From: Apostichopus japonicus
Taxonomy: Eukaryota > Echinodermata > Holothuroidea > Aspidochirotida > Stichopodidae
Reading direction: 5' to 3'
Assembly: GCF_037975245.1 (NCBI RefSeq)
Contig: NC_092580.1
Location: forward strand, 18,329,501-18,393,500
DNA: 64,000 nt
Shown here: piece by piece, positions 54,285 through 64,000 of the stretch
Numbering within the stretch: position 1 is the first letter of the stretch
Layout: every line of letters starts with the position of its first letter
Notes under the pieces: model-generated
What the model was told of the DNA's origin: nothing
What the model saw: the letters and a program-made list of their open reading frames with translations, nothing else
Databases searched by the model: none
Position numbers and translations under genes: made by a program

Positions 54285-57200
54285 CCGTGCACTGTGTTCT
54301 TTAATTACATTTTGCCCCGGCAAAAATAAACAGTCTGTCAGAACTGTGTGGAGTTCGCTTGAGCACACTCGGGTGAAGTGAGGCGAGAGGTAATTTTTCG
54401 GGCATACTTCGATAGCTAAATGTGTGAAACCGACTATAGTGAAGTGTGTGTGAACGGTAGCAAACAATACCAACTGACTTCCTACAAGTTTCATATTGTT
54501 CGTATCACAAGAGATAATAAAAAGGATTGTTTTTTACCGTGGTAGAGTATCATACAAGCTAATCAGAATTCTCTACCTTTGCATCACATACACTCATATC
54601 TACAGTAAATTTTCCATTAGGTTGTTCCCATGAAAAGTGGTGAAAAATGGTAACTTGAGCACAACTCGGCTCTGCCTTCATTTCAGCTGTGTAGAACAAA
54701 ATTATAAAGTAATGTACCCCCTAACTGGGTAAACAAGTAGTATCCTGGTTTCGATGGGGGTAACTAACGAGCGTCTATAATGTATGTTCTAAGAACGGCA
54801 CATTAAAGGTAGTCAGTATAGGCCTCAAATTATTGCACGCTGTCATTGCTAGAAGTTTTACAAAAAGTACCTCCCTGGAGGTCTTTACTCTCCAAATTGT
54901 TCTCAGACAATTTTAGGAACACACAAGATGACTGAATGTCCCAGTGATGAAAATATCTTCGAAGGTTGTGTAATAAAAACAGTTTAAGAATTTTGACCAA
55001 AGGGGACCATATTTGAATATCTAGATGTTTGGGGCCATACAGCATACCTTGAAATCCGGTGTGATTTGAACATATGTCATGTGTACGTGGTGTAGGAATG
55101 GGGGTACGATTGTCCATCAAATGCATTTCTTTTCTGGAACGGAATGTGGGGGGGGGGGGCTAATTAGCTGTTAAAACAATTGGGATAATTTCATTGTGCT
55201 TAATTGTTAAGCTTCACGTGTGTGAAACATTCAACCATACCCCGACTGATTAAGAAAAGAACAAAACGAGAGATTTACAGAAGAAATATTTTTTCCCTCC
55301 ACGCTCAGGTTAATCATAATCTATGCGCTATATAATTAATTAAGATAGATATTAAATTATATACACTTCGTTTCAATGGGTTATCTATACAAGAAGAAAA
55401 AAACATTTAAAACGTCTGACCGTCAAACTTGCGAAATTGGAAAACTTGAACTAAACATAAACTTACAAAAACCTCACGTAGGCCTATTATGCTAGCAGGA
55501 TTTGGAGACTAGGAGACCTCTTATTCATAGAAATAAAAAAAAATAAGGTATAATAGAGCGTTTGTTTATATTTGGAAAACCCCCATTTAATTTTATCCAC
55601 ATCACTTTCACGTAATATATCGACACATGCGCATGTATTAGTAAATATAATGTTAGATATAGAAGGGAAATCAACGCAATAAACCAATCCAGCATATACG
55701 TGTGCGGTTTCACGCGATACTGCCGTTTATTTATCAAGCCAGTACGCTTCATCGCGTAAAACTGCGATTCTCAAACTCACCATTCGTGTGTTGACAGAAT
55801 AATAACAGTAGAAACATTAATGTCAAGAGACAGAAAAGGGGAAAAGAAGATATTCTCCACTCGTGTGCAGACAGAAAGATAATAAAAGAAACATTGTCAA
55901 TATATATGACATAATCGAAGCATGAACGAATAGCTGATGAGTGATATCAACCGTTGAAATCTTGTTTTATTAAAAATTATATACTTTTTTATAGTTTATT
56001 TATTAAAGTAGAAAAAAGGGGGAGAATATTATGTATATAGACTAATGCATCTGTGTATAAACATACGCCCGCGAGCCAGGAAGACCCGTGAGGTTTTTCT
56101 ATTTACATTTACTACGAAGAAAATATATACCGTTTTGATTAATAAATGTAATTTTATAGGCTACAATTTCGAATAAAATATAAAAATTCTCCACAAAAAA
56201 ATGACAGATCGGATGAGCTGTCAAATGGGTTGACCTGTTTAACGAAATGCGGCATTATAAAGTTTATATGTGTAGTGTAGCATGAGTTGAATGTTGGAAT
56301 GTATAGGCTCGGTGATGAATCTAGACGAGACTCAGTACCCTGGTATATATTTCAAGGAAACCCTTCGGATGTGAACAGAAGATTACAACAAAATATATAC
56401 TGAAATAAATACACGACCTACTTGGCGGGAAAGTGGATCGATTAGATATGAAAAATAAAAAATACAGGAAAAGCCATATATATGAATAAATGTATGAAAT
56501 ATTTTGCGTTAAGTTTTGGGCGATCATTTCAACAACATATGTATAGCCTACTCGATAGTGATGCAACGCGTAGTAATATTTATTATTGGCTGGGCTGCTC
56601 AAAGTAGTTATAATGTCACAAAAATGGTATTTATATTTACCAGCCATCTTCTCATATTGTATTTAAAGAAATTGTATACGGTACGAACGCGTAGTCCATT
56701 CAACTCGTTCCTCCTTCTCTTTGTAAGAGCATCATCCCCCCCCCTCTTCATCTCCCCTCCCATCCCATATTTGTTTTCCTTAGACAACATGTTTACTCTG
56801 AACAAGCTATCAACATAACTATAGTGAAAGGACACGTGTTTACCCCAGGGTGCAGGGATTTGAGGTATGGTTCAGTGTAAGGGTGAAAAGTGAGTTGAAG
56901 AGTCATGCATGCCATCATTGGTAACAAACAATTATTTCAGTGCAGTCGAGATGCTACATTTCTCTTTCAATTCATTAAAAAGAATGTCCACACAAGAACG
57001 ATACAGCCATCTAGAACTCACCGACTGCGCCTCTAAAGAAAACGATCTTTGGAATTGTTCATCTGAAGAGAATTTTGCTATGACCACACGGCGAAAATGG
57101 AAGGTTTCCAGAAATCAAAATCAGCATAAATATAATCACTTTACCCGATGCATGCAGTGACGGTTCCAATCGCTGACAGATCGATTTAGTTCCTTCCAGT

Positions 57201-57438
57201 TAACCAAAAATGTCATTATAAAGAAATCGAAAATGGAATTCAATCATCGCTAAGTTTAATCTACGAAATATTTTTCATCGAAAATCCTTGCGGATATTAT
57301 ATGATAAAAAACGTGAAGAGTCATGACCCCCTAACAACCCCCTGTCTCGACCCGTTTGACTGAACACGAAGATTGTTTGTTTAATGTAAATTGACTAACA
57401 TATTTCTCTCTGGAGGGCATCTTCACCTACGCTTTGTA

Positions 57439-57491
57439 TTTTTTTATTATTATTATTATTTTTCTTTTCTTTTCAGAAAAAAAAGAAGAAA
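57439..57491. repeat. TTA repeat and pyrimidine-purine tract
   Basis: TTA units, then a T/C tract, CAG, and an A/G tract that is nearly complementary to it. It can fold back on itself. Confidence 0.75.
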
Positions 57492-58748
57492 TATGGCCGG
57501 CCGAGTCAACGCGGGTGATTTACCCTCTGCTTGTAGACTTATTATTTTTATTCATAAAACTTGTGTGTTTTAGTCACTCAAAGAAACTCTTTAATATAGC
57601 GTGTACATTTTAAGCATACTTGCATGGAGTTTGGTTGTAACGTTTTATCAAAAGAGGTAATACGTGCAGTATTAAAAGTCAAAGTCTTCGTGTCGTGCAC
57701 AGATCCCTCTGCAGCTGTACAGTTACATTTGTTCGGTCTCAGTGTCCCTCGGTCGTTCTTGATCTATCGTAGCTATGATTGATGGGTCTATTGACGTCAT
57801 TCAGCAAACGACTATTGGGATTGCGCAGAATTAGTATCTCAATCTTTAAGGATATCTAACAGAGTTATATAAGTTGTTCACTCCTGTCAAAGAGAGATAA
57901 ATGTATAATCCCCTGGCAGATACTGTGTGACATTCATATCAAACACAACTTCATGTTCCACTGTGCCTATATAGTTGACAAGGTTATGTTATACTCGGTT
58001 GAAATGATTTTGTTATATGTATACCCTGCTGTAGCCATACCGACACATCTATATCATTTCACATAAGCTTAAAATTCTTATAACTACATATGAAACAATA
58101 TATATACGTGACGACATACCTTCTAATGTGGAACCAGTGACGTCTAAATCAGGTCGGGTCACGAGGACAACTAGCCACGGCCACGTCCCCACTGGGGGAA
58201 GTCTAATTTCTAATTAAGTATATTATGCAATGAGAACAAATTACTCTTTAACATATTATTTTCCCCTCCTCCCCCCAACCCCCTCCCCATTTAGTTCGCG
58301 ACTAGTGTTTGTATACTGCCCGTACCCGCTCCCCACGTTTGCATGCAATATGTTTGGCATGATACAACAAACGCACTTATTATTTTGCCATAATTAACTA
58401 CCGACAGTGGACTTTCTCTTCAAATTTTGAATTGAGTTGTAACTATTTGACGGATGTTCTGGCCAACTTGATATACATCCACACATAAGTTTTAATGCTT
58501 CCAATGATTTTAAGAGATCTGTGGTTACAAACATTTGGTATAGTTTACTGTTGAAACAACCTGTTAGAAGGTCATGCCTTTATTATTCCTAGAATTCGGT
58601 GAAACTATTTAACTTTTTCCCTTATTGTAAAAAACAACATGTGTATTTTAAACTTTGAAAAGATCATACAATGTGTTTCAGTTTGTTAATGTTCATCATT
58701 TTCTGAATGATTATTAATGTGATTCTTGACGCTGAGCCAAATCCCATT

Positions 58749-58804
58749 TTTTCTTTCTTTCTTTTTTCTTTATTTTTTCTTTTCTTTTTCCTTCCTTTTC
58801 TTTA
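58749..58804 (+). repeat. T/C pyrimidine tract
   Basis: Roughly 55 bp of TTTC and TTTTC units with one A. Confidence 0.8.
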
Positions 58805-59930
58805 ATGTGTATGTGCATGTGGATCTTTGAAATGCCAAAAAATATAGATAAATAGTGATTATCTCCAGAGAGCGACTATACCTGTAATTGGTCTGCTATA
58901 GGCTTGTATCATGGGGGGCCCTTTGGGACAAAGTACGCCTAGTGCTTTATCATCAACATCAGCACAAACTATTTCTCCATCTCGATTACTTTTTCTCTGT
59001 CTCTGCCTCTCTCTCTCTCTGTCTTTCCAAGTTACAATTTTCTCGGTTTCTCTGATCTTTTCACTTATGATAGGTCAAAAACATTTGACAAGAAAAAAAG
59101 TTTTGGGGGCAAAATTTGAATCGATTTGGAGATCGGCACGTATCTCTTCTCCCTGCACTGAATGTCTGCAAGGTGTCGTCGGTTCGCTTCAGCTCTGGAG
59201 AGACGAAAAACGGGGCGAGTCGGTTGAGTCAATATCTCGCGGGGTGAACAAAAAAACTTATGAATGAGAACACTCCCAAAAAGAAACTTCACCAATATAG
59301 CAAAGATGAAGTCTTACAGGATCGATAAGCCAGCGGTGTTGATATAAAAATCTAAAGTTATGTACCGATTCTTCACGAGGTGATTGTATTTTCGTCAACT
59401 GAGAAGGTTCCTTCTAATCCGTGAACTTTTTCTTTCTTTTTGGCGTTCTGAAGAGGCAGTATATTAAAGCAGCCATGATTTATCCCTGTGGGGGAAGACA
59501 CAACTTCGGAGCAATACGAAGCACGTATCCATTATTTTAATTTGATGAATGTGTTCTTTATTATTTTTTTCTTTGTTGTTGTATTTTCTTCTTACTCATT
59601 TTGTTCATGTTCATACGGTGGATATAATTTCGATCCATTCATTAATTAACTTTGGAAGTTTATTAAAAGTTTGATGTATTTGACTCTATTTATTAATTGT
59701 CGTCAAAGTATAAAATTCAGCTGGGTGTTTCAGACATAGAGGCCAATATATATAAAGGCCTCTTTGCCTACAATGATCAAATTTTATATAGGCATATGCC
59801 TTGGTGGAAACAAAATAGTCCACTTCCATTCTTCTGGAGAAGTCGAACCCTCCAAAATATTTCCATATATTAAGAAGGAAAAACTGAAGATGTAAATTTA
59901 AATCTCTCGTGTACGGTAGTTCTGAAGGGA

Positions 59931-60240
59931 CATGCGAGTTGTAGACTAATTAGCGTGTTAGTATAACGAGTCATCTCGACAAATTTGTGTATCTTTGCCG
60001 AGATGACGGGTTACATTTACGTGACATCTTGACGAAAAGTTGCCAATGATAATCGAGTTGTTGCGTTGCACGTCACTTGCATGACAAAACGTCAAAAAAT
60101 ATTATTTTTGTTTTGTCGAGTTGGCAAGAATCAGTGACGATAATATTATATCTTCGCGAAAATTATCAAATTGGCGTGTTGTTGTCGCGTTATGCTATCG
60201 CAGTAAGTCTGCGATACGTCTGTCCTTTCCGGACCACCAT
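59931..60240. repeat. Hairpin-rich repeat, possible MITE
   Basis: Two imperfect stems lie close together. TAACGAGTCATCTCGACAAA (59964-59983) faces its near-complement at 59994-60013, with 3 mismatches in 20. GACAAAAC near 60083 faces GTTTTGTC near 60110 across an A/T-rich core. CGAGTTG, CGACAAA and GACGAAAA variants recur through the block. The CpG content and repeated inverted motifs differ from the flanks. No terminal repeats or target duplication could be fixed. Confidence 0.5.
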
Positions 60241-62749
60241 GTACTCGTCAATAAAGAAAGAGAAAAACGTGAGAACAAAAATGGAAATTTGATCGGGAAC
60301 CTGTAGAATACTCTGTGAGCTGTTGTATAGTATTTTATTACATCATGTTTAAGGCTAGCACTTGTATAGTCTGCTAATCTGCTCAAATTTAACTATAGAC
60401 GGCAATAAATGAATGCTTTGATGCGGCAGCTGTTGGTCAGGCAAGCAAGTAACAGATCAGAAAACGGATGCAACTTATGCCACCTTTTGTGACTGTCTTA
60501 ACCACGAGAAGTTCTAATCGCCCATCTGTGTCACTAATGACGTAATCACAGCGCGACTCCTGTTCATTAATGAGATGGTCTCTATCATACAATACCGTTA
60601 ACGCGATGAGCAATACAAAAGGGGATTTCCTTTTTATCCATTTAAAGCAGAATGACTGAGTTATAAAGTTTGTGAAAAACCTGAAAAGTGAATTTTTTTC
60701 GTAATTAAGATACCCTCATCACATTTTCTGCAATTAAAAATAAACACATTTTTGTACATAGCGATTAAAAAGCAACAATTCCTTTTGAAGTAGTGCTTTT
60801 GTTGGAAATTATTATTATTATTTATAATACTATACACTACTACTATTACTATGTATTTTTTTTTCTTATTATTTTGCAAAGAGGCTATAGATGACCCTCC
60901 ATGCGTCGCCCTTGTTTTATCGTGAACCTCATTTCGATACTTACCTTGCAAGAAATCATTTAAGTTTAAGTTCACTAGATATCTTTAATCTATCTCGATC
61001 CAAAACAACTCTGTATCTGAAATTTCAAACCCTGTTTAATGTTATCGTCTGAAAGATAACATTGGAAGACAGGAAGCTGTATAATGGGCCAACAGTAATT
61101 AAGTTATTTTGTTTTGTTTTTTACACAAAGAACAATAGGGCGGGAAATCTCCGTTCGTTTTTCATCTTATTTAAGCCCTATCTGCATACACATATACCTC
61201 ACCTCGGTCACGATACCGTTTATATCTTTTATAATGACAATATTTCGCAGTAACACGCTCGTTTTCCCCAAGTCGCTTAATCAGTTTACAGGACGGCTGA
61301 TCAGGCCCGCCTTTGATCTGTGCCGCGATTGGTCAGTAAATTTTCCCACTGATTATACATCCGCAAAGCCACAGCTGCGATAGATGGTCAGTCAGATGTG
61401 TTGACCAATCTTTTTTTTTCTTTTTTTTGCCCCATTTACTGGTGGTCGAATCTTATAAATTAACCGTCTACCGATAACCGGGAAACCTTCGGTTTCATGG
61501 TTGTCCCGGTGACTTGACCAACTTGGGAGGAAAAATAATCCCAAAATGTCAGAAGAGAAAGAAAAAAGAACAATTTTTTTTAAGGTAACTATGGTGATAA
61601 TTTCAGAATTGGTGTTTGAAGTTTAAGGGAAACCAGATTATTTATAACGACATAGGTCATGGACTAGAGTAACACCGGTTCAAAGAGGTTTGAATTAACT
61701 TTATATGGTAACTGAAGAAAATCAATTTCCTTGTTAACATAAAATTGGTACCATACTTCTCGAGAAAAATGGCATAGCATATAAACAGAGAATTCTAGGT
61801 TGCAAGTATAAACCTTTTGCGTATTATTTTATAATGGGAGGTGTCTCTTTGGTTGTACACCTCTGCGCAGTCTCGTTGCAGGTGGCCCTGATAATGATGC
61901 GCTGGTCCCCCCTCCCCCCCCCCACCTCCCTCGTTAAACAACCGCATGATCGTTAGGACATGGCATAATGCACAAAAGATCGTTCATGGCCGTGAATTTT
62001 ATCAGATGCCCGGCTTCACAATGGTTTGGAATTTTTTTTTATAAGATTCCATACACCCTGTAAATACTTATCTACAATGATCCAACAATTCAAAGCGAGG
62101 GATTTGTTGTTGTTTTATCAGGAATTTAACGAACAACACACTGTGTAACAGAATGAGTTCAAATCCCATACTCTGTATATCTTATGCTTGGAAGGGACTT
62201 GTAAACATAATACTCAGTGCCAAACGTCTTTGTTCGTCTACCTGTGACGTTTATTTTGCAGTATAAAGATAGAGTTCGTTCACTGTGCAAACGATAGTAC
62301 TGTATGCGCGGCCCATCCCGAATTCACTGCAGGCCTGATGTGTGTACTTAAGTAAACACTGGGTGCTCTAAAGAGAAGCCGACGGGTACAGTAAACTAAT
62401 GATGAGTGTTCATTGTTAGATAAACTTGGCTAATCAAATTAAAGGCGTATTTTGATAAGCCAACACCGATAACAAACCAAGCAAAATTAAAGTCGAAATC
62501 GCGCGAAGAGAAAACAAACGGAGAGTTATTAACGATGACTGTATGACTAATGTCGAATCGAGCTAAATATCTTCTACCATGAACGTTTGACAAAAATTAT
62601 TTTGCTTTTCAACAAAGAAATGTGATCGACCTTTCTTCAGAGGTGGATGGAATAAGATTTGACAGTTTGATAAATTACAATCAATATATCGCTTTTTGTT
62701 TGTAAAATTGCTGCAAATTCGACTTGCTTTTGCTAGTTACTCTATACGG
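60241..62749. other. Upstream flank, nothing recognised
   Basis: AT-rich DNA with a C10 run at 61914-61923. Short open frames on both strands carry no domain, and the single B-box-like match near 62158 lacks the rest of a tRNA. Confidence 0.55.
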
Positions 62750-63130
62750 AAAGCAAATGAGATCTGATAATATATATGATATGTCGTAGATTGAATGGAC
62801 AAAAAGACACTGATTCAAATCGTACATATATACACATTACACACAATAACATTCGCCTACCATATAACATATATATGTATAGATATGTACAGAATAATAA
62901 TAAAAAATATAGCCTATAGTATATACGTACACAATAATAGGAATATTTATCATATTCGTACACAATATGGTACACAATATACGTACATAAAATACGCATG
63001 CGCACACTAACACGGTACACACAAATGCATACAAAATATATACACACAAGTGCACGCAATAACATACGGGCATGTCTTCTTTATATGCACATACAGAAAA
63101 TTACTTACATATATACATGCAAATCACGTG
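62750..63130. repeat. ATAC/ATGT-rich low-complexity block
   Basis: This is a run of alternating purine-pyrimidine words such as TACACA, ATATGTA and GTACACAATA. It keeps three overlapping open frames on both strands, rich in Tyr, Cys and Ile, which are composition effects. Confidence 0.75.
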
Positions 63131-63591
63131 TGTAAGACGTTTCACAAAACACAACAAACGTTTGTGGTAAATGGTAATATGGGCGAGGGCAAAGGTCAAC
63201 CTGAACTGCTGATTGGTACACTACGTTATTGAAAATATCTTGACAGGGGAAACCACATACAAACAGTGACTAATCTATTGATTAATGGATCCAAAACCAT
63301 GCAATGTTGGCTGTGTGTGTAGTGCGAGATACTATACACTCAGTATAGGAAGAACAGATTGTCAAAGTCTAATGATAAATGCCGACTTGTTTTGATCCTG
63401 AAAAGTTATCGCCGTCCCAGATCAAGACTGGTCAATTTTGGCTGTTGGCCATCTAAGCAGCAGGATGATATATATAGAACTCGCTATGGTTGTCAGTTTA
63501 TTATCCTACCGTTATAATAAAGTCGTTTCTATATTTCGCCTCCAAGAAATTTAAAGGATCACTCAATAAAATTTCATTTTTGGGTTTCATT

Positions 63592-63605
63592 GCAGCATAT
63601 ATGTA

Positions 63606-63661
<56 letters not shown>

Positions 63662-63672
63662 TATATAAATAT

Positions 63673-63706
<34 letters not shown>

Positions 63707-63766
63707 TTATTTATTTATATATATATATATTTATATATATGTATATATATATATATATTCATATAG
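63592..63766. repeat. Long (TA)n microsatellite
   Basis: About 170 bp of nearly pure TA dinucleotide, broken by TATG, TAAA and TTTA variants. The tyrosine/isoleucine open frame across it is an artefact. Read through of such a tract is often unreliable in assemblies. Confidence 0.97.
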
Positions 63767-64000
63767 AGGTCAAACCACTTAACGGTATTGTCAGCATATA
63801 TGCTACGGGTTCAACACTTACAATTTTTCCTAAAATAATCTAGGTCTTTGGCCTACTGTCTTATCGATCTCTTTGATGTAACTTAATTGCTGAACATCCT
63901 TTACCCTCGGGCCAAACTCTTCCATTATTTTGGCCCATGAGCGAACTTTTCAATTTTCAGCATCGAATCGTACTTAAAAAGGTTACTTGTTATAAATATA

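Larger units (their letters stand above)
53962..54530 (-). promoter_or_regulatory. Candidate 5' UTR and promoter region of the PDZRN3/4-like gene
   Basis: This is the sequence immediately upstream of the start codon, read on the minus strand. It contains two CCAAT-type boxes, a GGTGATCACC palindrome and a POU-dimer-like site within about 330 bp of the ATG. I see no clear TATA box, and the transcription start cannot be placed. A 5' UTR intron is possible. Short open frames on either strand here show no domain. Confidence 0.4.
54531..59929. other. Upstream flank, no gene recognised
   Basis: This is AT-rich DNA with short open frames on both strands and no recognisable domains. It holds a G12 run (55148-55159), a TTA/pyrimidine-purine tract at 57.44-57.49 kb, a pyrimidine tract at 58.75-58.80 kb and a short CT repeat near 59.0 kb. 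The frames at 58911-59267 (+) and 59065-59295 (-) overlap each other; both are low-information and were not called. Confidence 0.6.

Noticed and set aside
58911-59295. Overlapping frames of 118 (+) and 76 (-) residues in the upstream flank
   Set aside because: The plus frame is driven by a CT repeat (Leu/Ser run), and neither frame shows a domain or conserved start context.
59836-59856. Minus-strand GGTTCGACTTC, another B-box-like match
   Set aside because: No A box lies upstream and the cloverleaf cannot be completed.
62155-62172. GTTCAAATCCC, a tRNA B-box match
   Set aside because: No A box, anticodon arm or acceptor stem at the right distance upstream.
62742-63073. Cys/Tyr-rich minus-strand frames of 78 and 107 residues
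   Set aside because: They are overlapping frames on low-complexity ATAC/ATGT sequence with no domain.
63490-63843. 117-residue Tyr/Ile-rich plus-strand frame
   Set aside because: It is a translation of the TA microsatellite.

Overview
This window looks like nuclear DNA from an animal, most likely a marine invertebrate deuterostome; an echinoderm-like genome would fit, but the sequence does not prove it. The evidence is an AT-rich background, multi-kilobase introns with standard GT/AG borders, dense microsatellites and poly-C/poly-G runs, and decayed transposon fragments. One protein is clearly related to the vertebrate PDZRN3/PDZRN4 (LNX3) family. There are no bacterial operons, CRISPR arrays, rRNAs or convincing tRNAs. 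Almost all open frames in the window are short and have no coding character.

The only gene I can support is the 5' part of a PDZRN3/4-like E3 ubiquitin ligase on the minus strand. Exon 1 (53254-53961) encodes the start codon, a RING finger, a TRAF-type zinc-finger region and a coiled coil. After a 6.6-kb intron, exon 2 (46578-46667) encodes the start of the first PDZ domain, including the GFNIIGG carboxylate-binding loop. After a 5.1-kb intron, exon 3 (41396-41494) encodes the middle of that PDZ domain. All three exons join in phase 0 and give 299 codons. The relatives are about 1,000 residues, so the rest of PDZ1, PDZ2 and the long C-terminal region must lie further left, in unrecognised exons or beyond base 1.

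Layout: 1-41395 reads as a very long intron (or intron series) holding repeats; 41396-53961 is the recognised 5' part of the gene; 53962-64000 is upstream flank with a candidate promoter (CCAAT boxes, a palindrome and a POU-dimer-like site at about 54144-54284), a hairpin-rich repeat near 59.9-60.2 kb and a long (TA)n tract near 63.6-63.8 kb.

The most distinctive non-genic item is a roughly 1.08-kb foldback-type transposable element at 24492-25571. Its inverted ends are arrays of a short repeated motif, it is flanked by a 9-bp direct repeat, and it encodes no transposase. Other repeats are a three-copy 47-bp tandem array in intron 1, a two-copy dispersed repeat, a decayed LINE-like tail, and about 19 runs of nine or more C or G. 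I found no convincing new multi-gene system.
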